Shown here in pieces: positions 9,946 to 21,174 of a DNA stretch of 64,000 nucleotides (the stretch's first letter is position 1; each line of letters begins with the position of its first letter). The position numbers and the translations under genes are program-made. The notes below the pieces were generated by a model. That model saw only the letters and a list, made by a program, of their open reading frames with translations. It was not told the origin of the DNA and searched no databases. Origin of the DNA: Acinetobacter tianfuensis. Lineage in GTDB: Bacteria > Pseudomonadota > Gammaproteobacteria > Pseudomonadales > Moraxellaceae. The stretch is taken from contig NZ_RAXV01000001.1 of the NCBI RefSeq assembly GCF_003611465.1, positions 240,087 to 304,086 of the forward strand, read 5' to 3'.

Positions 9946-10626
9946 ATGCGGATCTTCCGTTCATACTGGCATTGGCTGATTGCTTTTACAGGCACTGCTG
10001 TTTTAATTGCGGTCTTATTTTGGCTGTATCTGAATATTCAGGCATCACTGAAAGTATCAGCACAGCAAGCGGATATAGAGCTGTCGCATTCATTGCCTAC
10101 GGTCATTCATGTCGGTAATTATTTGGAAACGCATGCAAAGGGCGGCTTAAATACATCCATCGCTTTAGACCGCAAGCTGAGTTTGCCTTTGCAGGGTAAA
10201 TATTTAGCCAATTTGGCCTTTAGTGTGGAAGTGCCAATTACAGTAAATTTAGACTACGAAACACCGCTGCGTATTAAGCAAAATATGCCGCTGGAAGCGA
10301 CGACTGACTTGATTTATCAAAACAAGCTGTTGCCGAAGTTTCCGCTGAAGCTGAATATTCCTATTGATTTAGAAGTGCCTTTTCGTATTCAGCGGCAATA
10401 TACCGTGCCAGTCAAGATTGTATTTAATGGCCCTGTATATTTTGATTTTAATGAGCCTGTACATTTACACGTGCGTCATGCAATTTCACCGCAGCTGAAT
10501 ATTAATGATCCGATGACTATGCGTAAAGTCGCAGCCTTTCATGCCACGATGTATAACACCGAACGTAACAGCAAAGCGAATTTGGACATGCAAATGAATG
10601 TGCCGTTAAAGAATATTCATCCTTAA
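9946..10626 (+). CDS. Membrane-anchored protein with short beta-type repeats (second of a pair)
   Basis: 226 residues with the same plan as the upstream gene: a short basic cytoplasmic tail (MRIFRSYWHW), one membrane helix (about 9-31) and a periplasmic region of alternating beta-type sequence with repeats such as SLPLQG, EVPITV, NIPIDL, EVPFRI, TVPVKI, NVPLKN. It is less regular than its partner but clearly related in design, so a tandem duplication is likely. It starts 2 bases after the upstream stop and ends before a strong terminator, giving a two-gene operon. Function unknown; a structural or envelope-spanning role is a guess. Confidence 0.8.
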   Translation: MRIFRSYWHWLIAFTGTAVLIAVLFWLYLNIQASLKVSAQQADIELSHSLPTVIHVGNYLETHAKGGLNTSIALDRKLSLPLQGKYLANLAFSVEVPITVNLDYETPLRIKQNMPLEATTDLIYQNKLLPKFPLKLNIPIDLEVPFRIQRQYTVPVKIVFNGPVYFDFNEPVHLHVRHAISPQLNINDPMTMRKVAAFHATMYNTERNSKANLDMQMNVPLKNIHP

Positions 10627-10630
10627 ACAG

Positions 10631-10657
10631 AAAACCCGCTCAGTTTGAGCGGGTTTT
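10631..10657. terminator. Terminator shared by convergent genes
   Basis: Hairpin AAAACCCGCTCA/TGAGCGGGTTTT with A and T runs on both sides. It sits between the + strand repeat-protein operon and the stop of the minus-strand qorB at 10665, so it can serve both. Confidence 0.85.
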
Positions 10658-10664
10658 CCTTCAA

Positions 10665-11540
10665 TTAGAGTGATGCAATATTTGCGCTGTGCACTAAACT
10701 TTTGATTTGAGACTGGATAGATATGGTCTTATGGCCAATCAGCTGTTCCAAGTCTTTGCTGTCACTGAACATGACGCCATTGGCTGTTTCTATATCCGCT
10801 TCAGTAATTAAGTTCACTAAACCTTCAGGCAATCCTGCTGCTGTTAGGCCTTGAGCGAGCGCCGCGCCGCCAATTTCTAGATATTCAACAGGCTGTCCAG
10901 AAACTTGAGTAATAAAAGCAGCTAAATCAGCTTTACTGAAGCTTTCAGAACCAGCCAGCTCATAGATTTTTTGTTCATGACCTGCAGATGTGAGTACTGC
11001 AGCAGCAGCTTCTGCATAGTCTGCACGTGAAGCAGAACTGATTTGACCATTTTTAGCTGCGCTCAATAATTTTCCAGAAGCAATGTATTGTTCAAGCCCA
11101 GCTAAATAGTTTTCGCTATACCAATTGTTGCGTAAGAGAGTGTAGTTCAGCCCGCTGGCTTGAATTAAGGCCTCTGTATCGCGATGTTCTTGTGCTAAGC
11201 CTAATGGATTGGTATCTGCGCGTAATAAGCTGGTATAAGCAATGTATGGCACGCGGGCTGTTTGCGCGGCTTGAATGACGGCTTGATGCTGCGGCAGGCG
11301 GCGTCCAATTTCATTGGCAGAAATGAGCAGCAGTTTGTCTATGCCTTCAAGTGCTGAGACTAAAGTTTCAGGCGCATCATAGTCAAAATGGCGCAGTTCA
11401 ATACCTTGAGCTGCTAAATCAGCAGCTTTGTTTTTATTTCGGATTAAGGCGATAATTTTGTCGGCAGGTACCCGTTTTAATAATGCTTGGATCACCAGTT
11501 GACCAAGCTGGCCTGTTGCGCCAGTAATTGCAATTTTCAT
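10665..11540 (-). CDS. qorB: NAD(P)H:quinone oxidoreductase 2 (QorB/YtfG-like)
   Basis: A 291-residue atypical short-chain dehydrogenase of the NmrA-like group. It has the nucleotide-binding motif GATGQLG (7-13), then FDYDAPETLVSALEGIDKLLLIS and PYIAYTSLLRADTNPLGLAQEHRDTEALI. It aligns over its length with E. coli YtfG/QorB, including YTLLRNNWYSENYL and KIYELAG, so reduction of quinones with NAD(P)H is the best call. It is transcribed away from an HxlR-type regulator, the same arrangement as ytfG-ytfH in E. coli, and control by that regulator is likely. The start gives the standard N-terminus MKIAITGATG. Confidence 0.88.
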   Translation of the reverse strand: MKIAITGATGQLGQLVIQALLKRVPADKIIALIRNKNKAADLAAQGIELRHFDYDAPETLVSALEGIDKLLLISANEIGRRLPQHQAVIQAAQTARVPYIAYTSLLRADTNPLGLAQEHRDTEALIQASGLNYTLLRNNWYSENYLAGLEQYIASGKLLSAAKNGQISSASRADYAEAAAAVLTSAGHEQKIYELAGSESFSKADLAAFITQVSGQPVEYLEIGGAALAQGLTAAGLPEGLVNLITEADIETANGVMFSDSKDLEQLIGHKTISIQSQIKSLVHSANIASL

Positions 11541-11602
11541 CTTAAAGCCCTCTGTGAATTTGTATAAAAAATAAACTTGATGGCTAAATCATATTCTGTT
11601 AA

Positions 11603-11635
11603 CTTACTAAATGAAAGTACGTACCAAAAAGTAAG
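11603..11635. promoter_or_regulatory. Operator-like dyad between qorB and the HxlR gene
   Basis: Outer arms CTTACT (11603-11608) and AGTAAG (11630-11635) enclose a nearly centred palindrome GTACGTAC (11617-11624), in the gap between the divergent qorB and regulator genes. HxlR proteins bind as dimers to such dyads, so this is a probable site for the neighbouring regulator; the assignment is inferred. Confidence 0.5.
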
Positions 11636-11659
11636 CTTATTACCCAGAGGTGAGATTTA

Positions 11660-12040
11660 ATGAGTGCTTATGCTTCAAGTAAATTGTTAGGTCAAGTTTT
11701 GTCCAGTGAGTGTCCATCTAGAGGAATTTTGGAGCATCTCACCAATAAATGGTCAGTATTGGTATTACGCTGCTTAAATGATGGTGTACACCGTTTCAGT
11801 GAGCTGAAGCAGCGAATTGAAGGCATTAGTGAGAAAATGCTGGCGCAGACGCTGAAAATGCTGGAAAACGACGGTTTTATTTTGCGTACGGTCTATCCAG
11901 TTGTACCGCCTAAAGTGGAGTATCAGCTGACATTGACTGGTTCACAAGCAGCAGAAAAAGTGATTTATTTAATTACTTGGATCGAAACTAAACTCCCAGA
12001 GATTTTGGAGCATAAAACTGCAGCTGTTAATCCTCAGTAA
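11660..12040 (+). CDS. HxlR-family transcriptional regulator (YtfH/QorR-like)
   Basis: A 126-residue winged-helix regulator. The HxlR hallmarks are CPSRGILEHLTNKWSVLVLRCL (Cys at about 20), HRFSELKQRIEGISEKMLAQTLKMLENDGF (recognition region) and YPVVPPKVEYQLTLTG. It closely resembles E. coli YtfH, which represses the divergent quinone reductase ytfG and uses its N-terminal cysteine as a redox or electrophile sensor. The same divergent pairing here supports the same role. The ATG at 11660 has AGAGGTGAG about 8 bases upstream. Confidence 0.9.
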   Translation: MSAYASSKLLGQVLSSECPSRGILEHLTNKWSVLVLRCLNDGVHRFSELKQRIEGISEKMLAQTLKMLENDGFILRTVYPVVPPKVEYQLTLTGSQAAEKVIYLITWIETKLPEILEHKTAAVNPQ

Positions 12041-12050
12041 TTTAGCGTTA

Positions 12051-12090
12051 TAGGGCAGATTCATATTGCATGCATATGCCCTAAATTTTT
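12051..12090 (+). terminator. Rho-independent terminator after the HxlR gene
   Basis: TAGGGCA (12051-12057) pairs with TGCCCTA (12077-12083), with CATAT/ATATG extending the stem inside, and is followed by a T run. It also abuts the stop of the convergent MFS gene. Confidence 0.7.
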
Positions 12091-13286
12091 TATACTGGTT
12101 TCATGGTTTTAAAATCATAGCGGTCAATCAGCAGAATACCCAAAGCAAAAACAAGGGCAGAACTGACACAGCCGTACCAGCCCCAGTACTGCCATGCATA
12201 AACAGCAGTTAATGAACCCAAAGCCGCGCCTGAAAAATAAATGGTCATATACACGGCATTAATGCGTGAGCGCGCAGTTGGATTAATGCGGTAAACCAGA
12301 TTTTGATTCAATACATGAAAAGCCGTCAGCCCAAAATAACTCATCAGCACGCCAAGGGCATAAGCTGCAATATTCTGCTGTGCAAAGGCCAGCGGAATAC
12401 AGGACAGCAGCATGAGGCTGATGCAAAGAATAGCTACTTTATTTTCTTTACCTTGGCCGACGGTGCGCCCTGACCAGCTGGATGAGTAAATGCCAATCAC
12501 ACCCAATAGGCCGAATAGGCCAATTTGAAAGTCGCTAAAGTAATAGGGCGGGTTGGCTAAAACAAAAGTCATTGAGGTGAAAATCATCGATAAAATAGCA
12601 AAGCCTAAAGCGCCTGCGCAGGCCCGCCGTATTAAATGCGGTTCGTCTGCTGCCAGCTGAAACAGTGAACGGTAAATCTTTGCAACAGTCAGTTCGGTAT
12701 TCGGTTTTGTTGCAGGCAGCTTATTCCACATGAGCAGGGCGAATAAAAGCGTGGCTATGCCGCTGCTGAAATACACCATATTCCAAGACCAAAAAGTTGA
12801 AATAAAGCCTGCATAGGTGCGCGATAAAATAATGCCCATGACAAGGCCGCTCATGAGTTTTCCCACAGTGGCAGCGCTTTGTGCGGGCGTGCTGATACTG
12901 GATGCAAAAGGAATTAAAATTTGTGCAGAAATTGCGCCAAAAGTTGAACACAGTGTAAAACTGTAGAGCCAAATTAGGCTGAAACTAAATGAAAGCAGTA
13001 TTTGAGAAAAACCTGCAAACACCATCAGAAAAACAATTAGCTTTCTTTTATTCAGTAAATCACCCAGAGGAACTAAAAGCAGCAGGCCTAAGCCATAGCC
13101 GATTTGCGCCAGCACGACAGATAAGCCAGCTTGGTCTGTTGTGAGGCTTAGGCTGTGCTGAATAGAATAAATTAAGGGCTGATTAAAATAGGCAGAACCT
13201 GCACATAAGCCGCAGGCTAAAGCCATGAGCAGGACAAATTGCGAAGAAAGTTCAGGCTGAGCGTTGCCTGCAAGCGGTTGATGCAT
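12090..13286 (-). CDS. MFS transporter
   Basis: A 398-residue major facilitator superfamily protein with about twelve membrane helices. The loop between helices 2 and 3 reads YGLGLLLLVPLGDLLNKRKL, matching the G-x-L-x-D-x-x-x-x-[KR] signature. The helix 1 region ACGLCAGSAYFNQPLIYSI resembles YnfM/sugar-efflux-type and arabinose-efflux-like exporters, so a small organic compound is a likely substrate, but it cannot be named. It is convergent with the HxlR gene and stands alone on its strand. Confidence 0.88.
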   Translation of the reverse strand: MHQPLAGNAQPELSSQFVLLMALACGLCAGSAYFNQPLIYSIQHSLSLTTDQAGLSVVLAQIGYGLGLLLLVPLGDLLNKRKLIVFLMVFAGFSQILLSFSFSLIWLYSFTLCSTFGAISAQILIPFASSISTPAQSAATVGKLMSGLVMGIILSRTYAGFISTFWSWNMVYFSSGIATLLFALLMWNKLPATKPNTELTVAKIYRSLFQLAADEPHLIRRACAGALGFAILSMIFTSMTFVLANPPYYFSDFQIGLFGLLGVIGIYSSSWSGRTVGQGKENKVAILCISLMLLSCIPLAFAQQNIAAYALGVLMSYFGLTAFHVLNQNLVYRINPTARSRINAVYMTIYFSGAALGSLTAVYAWQYWGWYGCVSSALVFALGILLIDRYDFKTMKPV

Positions 13287-13538
13287 CGAATATCCCTAGA
13301 GCAGCGTGGCTGAACTATAGCGGGGTGTTTGAGCTAAAACAAATAACATAAAGCGATCACATCATATACGGCAGCAATAAGTACAGCGCCTGAAAAAGCA
13401 AAGAGTAAAAATGAGGAGAGCAGAGAATAAGAAGTGCATATTTTGCAATATAAATGAGAAATACTCAGTGAATGCTGAATAATTCTATTCGAGAAATACT
13501 TTAAAATATGGCAGAATAGGCGGTTTTAAAGTTTTTAG

Positions 13539-14762
<1,224 letters not shown>

Positions 14763-14791
14763 TTGCTTGAATAAGAGTAACTGAGGACAAC

Positions 14792-15925
14792 ATGATAGAA
14801 GTGGCAGATGGACAGCGGCAGTTTAAGAATTGCAAAAGGATCGTTGTTAAAATCGGATCTGCATTACTCACAGCAAACGGTAAAGGTTTAGATCTGGATG
14901 CAATCTCGCATTGGGCGGGACAAATTGCAGAACTGCACAATGCAGGACATGAGATTATTCTCGTGTCTTCTGGAGCTGTAGCTGAAGGTATGGTTCGAAT
15001 GAATCTGGACAGCCGGCCCACAGATCTGCCAAGTCTTCAGGCTTGCGCCGCTATTGGTCAAATGGGGTTAATTCATACTTGGTCAAGTGTGTTAGAGCAG
15101 CGCTCTATCCGCACAGCACAAGTGCTGTTAACTCATGATGACCTTGCTGATCGCCGCCGTTATTTGAACTCATGTGATGCTTTGCAAAACTTGATTGAGT
15201 GGCGTGTGATTCCTGTCATCAATGAAAATGACACTGTTTCTACAGACGAAATCCGTTTTGGCGATAACGATACGTTGGCTGCGATGGTGGCAGGTCAGGT
15301 ACATGCAGACCTTTTGGTGATTTTAACTGACCAAGAAGGCATGTTTGATTCAGACCCGCGCAATAATCCAAATGCAAAACTGTTCCATACAGTACGTGCA
15401 ATGGATGAGTCACTGTTTGATATGGCAGGCGGCGGCGGCAAGTTTGGCCGCGGCGGCATGCTGACCAAAGTGCGCGCAGCGCGTCTGGCTGCCAAGTCTG
15501 GCTGTCCGACAGTGATAGCCAGCGGTGACAGTGATCATGTGCTGTCACGTGTAATGGCTGGCGAGTTGCTGGGAACATTATTCATTACAGATAATGACCG
15601 CGTAACAGCGCACCAGCAATGGCTGGCAGCGCATTTACAGACTGCAGGCCGTTTAGTCATTGATGATGGCGCGGTAAAAGCTATTCGTGATAATCACCGC
15701 AGCTTATTGCCTGTAGGCGTAAAAGACGTTGAAGGGCATTTTGAGCGCGGTGATGTGGTTGAATGTGTGGACATACAAGGACACCGCGTTGCAGTGGGGC
15801 GTGTCAATTTCAGTTCGCGTTCTGCGGAAATTGTAAAGGGCTTAGCATCCGATAAGGTACATCAAGTGCTGGGTGAGGCGCGCTCGCTTGAGATGATTCA
15901 CCGCAATCACATGTCAATTTACTGA
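14792..15925 (+). CDS. proB: Glutamate 5-kinase (ProB)
   Basis: Phosphorylates L-glutamate to glutamyl 5-phosphate, the first step of proline synthesis. The 377 residues contain the amino-acid-kinase domain ([67 protein letters not shown]) and a C-terminal PUA domain (about 285-370), which is full length for the family. The N-terminus ([19 protein letters not shown]) is slightly extended. It lies downstream of obgE and ends at a terminator with a UUCG loop. Confidence 0.97.
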   Translation: MIEVADGQRQFKNCKRIVVKIGSALLTANGKGLDLDAISHWAGQIAELHNAGHEIILVSSGAVAEGMVRMNLDSRPTDLPSLQACAAIGQMGLIHTWSSVLEQRSIRTAQVLLTHDDLADRRRYLNSCDALQNLIEWRVIPVINENDTVSTDEIRFGDNDTLAAMVAGQVHADLLVILTDQEGMFDSDPRNNPNAKLFHTVRAMDESLFDMAGGGGKFGRGGMLTKVRAARLAAKSGCPTVIASGDSDHVLSRVMAGELLGTLFITDNDRVTAHQQWLAAHLQTAGRLVIDDGAVKAIRDNHRSLLPVGVKDVEGHFERGDVVECVDIQGHRVAVGRVNFSSRSAEIVKGLASDKVHQVLGEARSLEMIHRNHMSIY

Positions 15926-15933
15926 TTCAAGTT

Positions 15934-15962
15934 AAAAAACAGCTCTTCGGAGCTGTTTTTTT
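15934..15962 (+). terminator. Rho-independent terminator of obgE-proB
   Basis: AAAAAACAGCT and AGCTGTTTTTT arms around CTTCGG, which forms a C(UUCG)G tetraloop, 9 bases after the proB stop. Confidence 0.9.
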
Positions 15963-16113
15963 ATTCCTTTTTTGTACAGCAAGAGGAGTTTCAAAACATA
16001 AAGCTGCCAATAACGTTGAATTTTTGGCGCCGCGGTTCATTTATTTTGAAATTGGGCCAGCAAAAATAAGTGAGTAAAACCTGTCTTAACGCAGGCGTTA
16101 TCAATCAAAAGGC

Positions 16114-16710
16114 TTATTTGATAATGCCTTTTTCTATAAATAATCTAAATATTTTTTGGTAGATAGCCATCACCCAAGCCATAATTTGTTCTTTATATTT
16201 ATTCCAGACATTCAGCCCTGAATAGTTGACCGCCCATGCAATAAAGAAGCCGCCTAACATATCAATAGGGAAATGTACGCCGACATATACCCGTGACCAC
16301 GCGACCAGCCAAGCGACTGCCAAAAGCAGGCGCCCGATATCCCGCCGTGCAGAAAAATAATATGAAAATGCAATACTGCTGAAAATAGCCATATGGTTGC
16401 TGGGAAAAGAACCCGTAGGTGAGTGCGCAATTAAAGTTTGGCCTACATCCATGACAAAAGGGCGCGGTGTATTAAAAGCTAAAGATAAAATTTCACCAAT
16501 CGAAAGGGAGAAGAATGTAAATATAAATGCTTTGAAAATATATTTTTTTGTAGTGCTGCTGCCGCGCAGCCAGCATAGAATAAATATAAACAGCAGGATA
16601 TAAATGAGATCATGAGCAATGAAAATAGCATAATTCATCATGAAAGCTGAAGCATTGTCTGGGACATTTAAAAGATAAAAAGCTGATAAATTCAGCTGCT
16701 CAATAGACAT
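16114..16710 (-). CDS. PAP2-family phosphatase, probable undecaprenyl-diphosphate phosphatase
   Basis: An integral membrane phosphatase of about 198 residues with five or six helices. The three PAP2 motifs are present: RP in NTPRPFVM, SN-H in GSFPSNHM and SR-6-H-3-D in SRVYVGVHFPIDML. The N-terminus MSIEQLNLSAFYLLN with AIFIAHDLIYI resembles BcrC/YbjG, which recycles undecaprenyl diphosphate for wall synthesis. A longer frame to 16824 exists, but it would begin right against the terminator of the upstream gene (16825-16863) and adds a segment not typical of the family, so I place the start at the ATG at 16710. No strong ribosome site is visible there, so the start is uncertain. Confidence 0.85.
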   Translation of the reverse strand: MSIEQLNLSAFYLLNVPDNASAFMMNYAIFIAHDLIYILLFIFILCWLRGSSTTKKYIFKAFIFTFFSLSIGEILSLAFNTPRPFVMDVGQTLIAHSPTGSFPSNHMAIFSSIAFSYYFSARRDIGRLLLAVAWLVAWSRVYVGVHFPIDMLGGFFIAWAVNYSGLNVWNKYKEQIMAWVMAIYQKIFRLFIEKGIIK

Positions 16711-16824
16711 AAGTATGAGAAAGAATTTTAGTGAGTGAGTGAATTTAACAAAAGCAGAAAAAATGAATGTAAATAAATGAAAATATCTGTATTTAAAATA
16801 GTATTGCAGCTGTGCTTTCTGCAT

Positions 16825-16863
16825 AAAAAAGGCGTTTAAGCAAACTGAATTTGCTTAAACGCC
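16825..16863 (-). terminator. Rho-independent terminator of the SIMPL gene
   Basis: GGCGTTTAAGCAAA pairs with TTTGCTTAAACGCC around a 5-base loop. The AAAAAA at 16825-16830 gives the U tract on the minus strand. It lies 20 bases after the stop of the SIMPL gene. Confidence 0.85.
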
Positions 16864-16882
16864 TTATCTGTTTTGGAGGGTT

Positions 16883-17584
16883 TTATTTTAATTGAATTGA
16901 GCCATTGGCATTGACTGAGATTCTAGATTCGCCAGATGCCATTTCCTGTTCAGGAACAGCATCAGCCATAGCTGCTTTCATCATTGCCATACGCGGAGCA
17001 GGCTGGCCGCCATAATTATTGGTATTCAAGTTCAGGTTTACAAGATTGTAGCCGCTTTTATTCCAAGCCTGAGCGAGGGTTTGCGCGCGCTGCTGGAAGT
17101 TTTTCGAGGCTTCAACCATCAGCTCATTTTCAACTTTTTTGCGCTGTGTGTCGGATACGCTAAAGTTAATCGATTGGGTTTGAAAGTTTTGCTGCAGTTC
17201 ACTGACCAGCTGGCTGGCAGCTTTAAAGTCTGTACTTTCAATGCGGATTTCTGCGCGGCCGCGCCATTCTTTCAGCTTTCGGCTGTCGTTGTCATAAATG
17301 GGGTAGGTTGATTGAGAACCTGTTTCAACTTTAACGGTTGGATATTTGCGTCCTGTTGTCACAGCTTGGCTCATCAGCTGGTTAATTTGGCTGGCAAGTT
17401 CTGCGGGCTGTTTATGTGATTTTTCAATGAACAAAACGGCATGCATTTCATCATTGGAGACTTGGCGGACCGCCTCGGCTTGAATGTTAATCAAGTTGTA
17501 GTTGAGCGTTTCATTATTTTGCGCAAAAGCTGCTGTGCTGAATGCGGCGCTTGCCAGTAAAGCGCTAAGGGCGAGTTTATGCAT
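16883..17584 (-). CDS. SIMPL domain-containing periplasmic protein
   Basis: 233 residues with a signal peptide ending AFA-QNN (about residue 21) and a SIMPL domain (DUF541). In the mature part I see EAVRQVSNDEMHAVLFIEKSH, YPTVKVETGSQSTYPIYD, WRGRAEIRIES and a C-terminal ISVNANGSIQL strand, typical of the family and of the E. coli YggE group. Function is poorly known; some members affect oxidative or envelope stress. It is monocistronic, with its own terminator. Confidence 0.85.
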   Translation of the reverse strand: MHKLALSALLASAAFSTAAFAQNNETLNYNLINIQAEAVRQVSNDEMHAVLFIEKSHKQPAELASQINQLMSQAVTTGRKYPTVKVETGSQSTYPIYDNDSRKLKEWRGRAEIRIESTDFKAASQLVSELQQNFQTQSINFSVSDTQRKKVENELMVEASKNFQQRAQTLAQAWNKSGYNLVNLNLNTNNYGGQPAPRMAMMKAAMADAVPEQEMASGESRISVNANGSIQLK

Positions 17585-18064
17585 GTTTAACCTTTTTTTG
17601 AGTATTTTTTAATCTAAATACATTGTGTAAAATAGTAAGGGTGAAACGTGTGTAATTAAAGAAAAAATTGTGGCGGCTTTGTAAAAAACAGATGTTTTTT
17701 GAATAAAATTTAATTTTATTAAATTATTTAAATAACATTTACTTAGGTGTGTTTTTAAAGTTTCTTTACTTGATTGGATATTGAACTTTGATATATTGCC
17801 AAAATGGACTATTTTCTTTCACTTGTCACAATGTAAGATGATAATTCACTCTAATGGTCGGTTTGATCCCTTTTTTCAATTATGAAAGTGGATAATTGCG
17901 TACAAAAGTTATTTATTTTCTTGAAAAAATCTGTATCATCCGCCTCCTAGTTAGCCAATACATTAAGCTGAAGAGCTAACTGGAAATTCATAAAGCGCCG
18001 AGTCAAAGGACCAAAAGTCACCCGACTTATTTCTTTCAACCCATATCAGAGATGGTAATTCGAT
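17585..18064. other. Long intergenic leader region of dat-ddc
   Basis: 480 bases with no gene, between the divergent SIMPL gene and dat. It is AT-rich. Close to dat it holds an inverted repeat AGTTAGC (17949-17955) / GCTAACT (17975-17981), separated by 19 bases, which could form a hairpin in the transcript. No canonical -35/-10 pair could be fixed. Confidence 0.4.
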
Positions 18065-19438
18065 ATGAGCGTTACTTCCGTAAACACTGCCACTGAGTCT
18101 ACAAACGAATACTATTTAACTCGCCAAAGTCAAATGGAATCCAATGTTCGTAGCTATCCACGTAAACTTCCACTTGCGATAGCAAAAGCTTCAGGCTGCT
18201 GGGTTACCGATGTTGAAGGTACAGAGTACCTTGACTGTTTAGCTGGGGCGGGCACATTGGCTCTAGGCCATAACCATCCTGCTGTTATTCAAAGTATTCA
18301 AGATACGCTTGCGAGCGGTCTGCCATTGCATACTTTAGATTTAACAACTCCATTAAAAGATGCGTTCACTGAAGCGCTGCTAGAGCAATTGCCTGGCGGT
18401 AAAGAAGAATATTGCCTGCAGTTCTGCGGTCCATCTGGTGCAGACGGTACAGAAGCAGCAATTAAACTCGCAAAAACATATACTGGCCGAAGTTCAGTTA
18501 TCAGCTTTTCTGGCGGTTACCACGGCATGACGCACGGTTCTTTAGCAATGACAGGCAACTTGTCTGCTAAAAATGCTGTAAATGGCTTAATGCCAGGCGT
18601 TCAGTTTATGCCTTACCCGCATGAATACCGCTGCCCGTTAGGCTTAGGCGGTGAGGCTGGTGTTGACGCTTTAACTTATTTCTTTGAAAACTTCATTGAA
18701 GATGTAGAAAGCGGTGTAACTAAGCCTGCAGCTGTGATCCTTGAAGCGATTCAAGGCGAAGGCGGTGTAGTTACTGCACCTGTAAAATGGTTAAAGAAAA
18801 TCCGCGAAGTAACTGAAAAACATAACATTGTGTTGATTCTTGACGAAGTTCAAGCAGGCTTTGCGCGTTCAGGTAAAATGTTCGCATTCGAACACGCTGG
18901 TATTGAACCGGACGTAGTCGTTATGTCTAAAGCAGTTGGCGGCAGTCTGCCTCTAGCTGTACTGGGTATTAAACGCAAGTTTGATGCATGGCAGCCAGCG
19001 GGCCACACGGGCACTTTCCGCGGTAACCAGTTAGCTATGGGTACTGGCCTTGCAACAATCAAAACAATCAAAGAACAAAACTTGGCGCAAAATGCCCAAG
19101 AGCGCGGTGATTTCTTACAAGCTGAAATGAAAAAATTAGCTGCAGAATTCCCATGCATCGGCAACGTACGCGGCCGCGGTTTGATGATTGGTGTTGAAAT
19201 TGTTGATGAGCGTAAAGCAGCAGACCACATGGGTTCTTTACCTGCTGACGGTCAACTTGCAGCGGCGATTCAAGCAGCATGCTTTAACAATAAATTATTG
19301 TTAGAAAAAGGCGGCCGTAACGGTACTGTTATCCGTCTGCTTTGCCCGCTGATCATTACTCAAGCTGAATGTGAAGAAGTAATTGTCCGCTTTAAGAAAG
19401 CAATTGCTGAAGCTCTAGTAGCTGTTCGAGGCGCTTAA
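18065..19438 (+). CDS. dat: L-2,4-diaminobutyrate--2-oxoglutarate transaminase
   Basis: A class III PLP aminotransferase of 457 residues that makes L-2,4-diaminobutyrate from aspartate semialdehyde and glutamate. Motifs: [80 protein letters not shown] and the PLP lysine in [15 protein letters not shown]. It directly precedes the decarboxylase gene (2-base gap). The pair produces 1,3-diaminopropane, as first described in Acinetobacter baumannii. Codon use is that of a well-expressed gene. Confidence 0.95.
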   Translation: MSVTSVNTATESTNEYYLTRQSQMESNVRSYPRKLPLAIAKASGCWVTDVEGTEYLDCLAGAGTLALGHNHPAVIQSIQDTLASGLPLHTLDLTTPLKDAFTEALLEQLPGGKEEYCLQFCGPSGADGTEAAIKLAKTYTGRSSVISFSGGYHGMTHGSLAMTGNLSAKNAVNGLMPGVQFMPYPHEYRCPLGLGGEAGVDALTYFFENFIEDVESGVTKPAAVILEAIQGEGGVVTAPVKWLKKIREVTEKHNIVLILDEVQAGFARSGKMFAFEHAGIEPDVVVMSKAVGGSLPLAVLGIKRKFDAWQPAGHTGTFRGNQLAMGTGLATIKTIKEQNLAQNAQERGDFLQAEMKKLAAEFPCIGNVRGRGLMIGVEIVDERKAADHMGSLPADGQLAAAIQAACFNNKLLLEKGGRNGTVIRLLCPLIITQAECEEVIVRFKKAIAEALVAVRGA

Positions 19439-19440
19439 TA

Positions 19441-20973
19441 ATGGTTGATTTTGCAGAACACCGTAAGGCGTTATTCTGCAATGATGCACAATCCATTGCT
19501 GACTATCAGTCAGCAATGGGCGAAGCGGTGAAAGCCGTTTCTGCATGGTTGCAAAATGACAAAATGTATACTGGCGGAAGCATTAAAGAGCTTCGCGGCG
19601 CAATTGCGTTCAATCCTTCAAAAGAAGGTATGGGCGTTCAAAAGTCATTGGACCGCATGGTTGAGCTTTTCTTAAATAAAAGCTTAAAAGTGCATCATCC
19701 GCATTCTTTAGCGCATTTGCACTGCCCAACAATGGTGACAAGTCAAATCGCGGAAGTGTTAATCAATGCGACTAACCAATCGATGGACTCATGGGACCAA
19801 AGCCCTGCGGGTTCATTGATGGAAGTTCAGTTAATTGACTGGCTTCGCCAAAAAGTAGGCTATGGTGCAGGTCAAGCAGGTGTATTTACCTCTGGCGGTA
19901 CGCAGTCGAACCTCATGGGTGTCTTGCTTGCGCGTGATGCGTGCATCGCGAAAAACTGGAAAGATGAAAACGGCAATCCGTGGTCTGTTCAGCGTGATGG
20001 CGTGCCTGCGGAAGCTATGCGTAACGTGAAAGTGATTTGTTCTGAAAATGCGCATTTCTCTGTGCAAAAGAACATGGCGATGATGGGTATGGGCTTCCAG
20101 TCTGTTGTGACTGTTCCTGTAGATGCGAATGCACGCATGGATATGGACGCACTTGAGAAGATGATGGCTCACCTTCAAGCTGAAGGTAAAATTGTTGCTT
20201 GTGTTGTTGCGACGGCAGGTACAACTGACGCTGGCGCGATAGATCCGTTGAAAACTGTTCGTGAAATTACCAATAAGTATGGCGCATGGATGCATATTGA
20301 TGCAGCATGGGGCGGTGCTTTAATTTTATCGAATGATTTCCGTGACATGTTAGACGGTATTGAACTTTCTGATTCAATCACGCTTGATTTCCATAAGCAT
20401 TACTTCCAAACGATTTCATGCGGCGCATTCTTGCTTAAAGATGAAGCAAACTACCGTTTCATGCATTTTGAGGCTGAGTACTTAAACTCTGCGTATGATG
20501 AAGAGCATGGTGTACCTAATCTTGTATCTAAGTCACTGCAAACTACTCGCCGTTTTGATGCTTTGAAATTGTGGATGACGGTTGAAGCGCTAGGTGAAGA
20601 GCTGTACGGTTCGATGATTGACCATGGTGTAACTTTAACACGTGATGTCGCTGAATATATTACTGCGACTGACGGTTTAGAGATGCTGGTTGATCCTCAA
20701 TTTGCATCAGTATTGTTCCGTGTGATCCCTGAAGGCTACCCAGCTGAATTGTTAGATACATTGAACCAAAACGTAGCAGACGAATTGTTTGCGCGCGGTG
20801 AAGCGAACATTGGTGTAACTAAAGTAGGCCAGGTTCAATCTTTGAAAATGACGACTTTAAGCCCAGTAGCGACTTTAGACAACGTTAAGAATTTGCTTGC
20901 TCTTGTACTTGCAGAAGCGGATCGTATCAAAGGCCCAATCGCTGACGGTACCTATACACCTGCAATTGACTAA
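19441..20973 (+). CDS. ddc: L-2,4-diaminobutyrate decarboxylase
   Basis: A group II PLP decarboxylase of 510 residues that converts L-2,4-diaminobutyrate to 1,3-diaminopropane. Signatures: [18 protein letters not shown], the [17 protein letters not shown] region, [26 protein letters not shown] and the PLP lysine in [18 protein letters not shown]. It follows dat after 2 bases and ends at a terminator, so the two form one transcription unit. 1,3-diaminopropane supports surface motility and virulence in A. baumannii. Confidence 0.95.
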   Translation: MVDFAEHRKALFCNDAQSIADYQSAMGEAVKAVSAWLQNDKMYTGGSIKELRGAIAFNPSKEGMGVQKSLDRMVELFLNKSLKVHHPHSLAHLHCPTMVTSQIAEVLINATNQSMDSWDQSPAGSLMEVQLIDWLRQKVGYGAGQAGVFTSGGTQSNLMGVLLARDACIAKNWKDENGNPWSVQRDGVPAEAMRNVKVICSENAHFSVQKNMAMMGMGFQSVVTVPVDANARMDMDALEKMMAHLQAEGKIVACVVATAGTTDAGAIDPLKTVREITNKYGAWMHIDAAWGGALILSNDFRDMLDGIELSDSITLDFHKHYFQTISCGAFLLKDEANYRFMHFEAEYLNSAYDEEHGVPNLVSKSLQTTRRFDALKLWMTVEALGEELYGSMIDHGVTLTRDVAEYITATDGLEMLVDPQFASVLFRVIPEGYPAELLDTLNQNVADELFARGEANIGVTKVGQVQSLKMTTLSPVATLDNVKNLLALVLAEADRIKGPIADGTYTPAID

Positions 20974-20993
20974 GCGTCATTTTGTTGTTGTAG

Positions 20994-21022
20994 AAAAAGG
21001 AGCTCATTAGAGCTCCTTTTTT
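20994..21022 (+). terminator. Rho-independent terminator of dat-ddc
   Basis: AAAAAGGAGCTC/GAGCTCCTTTTT around ATTA, 20 bases after the ddc stop. Confidence 0.9.
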
Positions 21023-21174
21023 ATTGTATTTATATTCGTTGAACTGAATAGAAAAAATCATTCTTAAAATGAGAAAAAAGCACTATTAAATAGGATCGTG
21101 AAAAGAAGCTTTGCTGCATAAAGCTGTGCTCAAAATTTTCTTCAGCAATCTAATTTTGGAATGAATAAACCTAC

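Noticed and set aside
16711..16824. Longer start for the PAP2 phosphatase
   Set aside because: It begins against the terminator of the upstream gene and adds 38 residues not typical of the family.
19831..20295. 154-codon minus-strand frame inside ddc
   Set aside because: His/Arg/Ile-rich composition and full overlap with a clear decarboxylase; a shadow frame.
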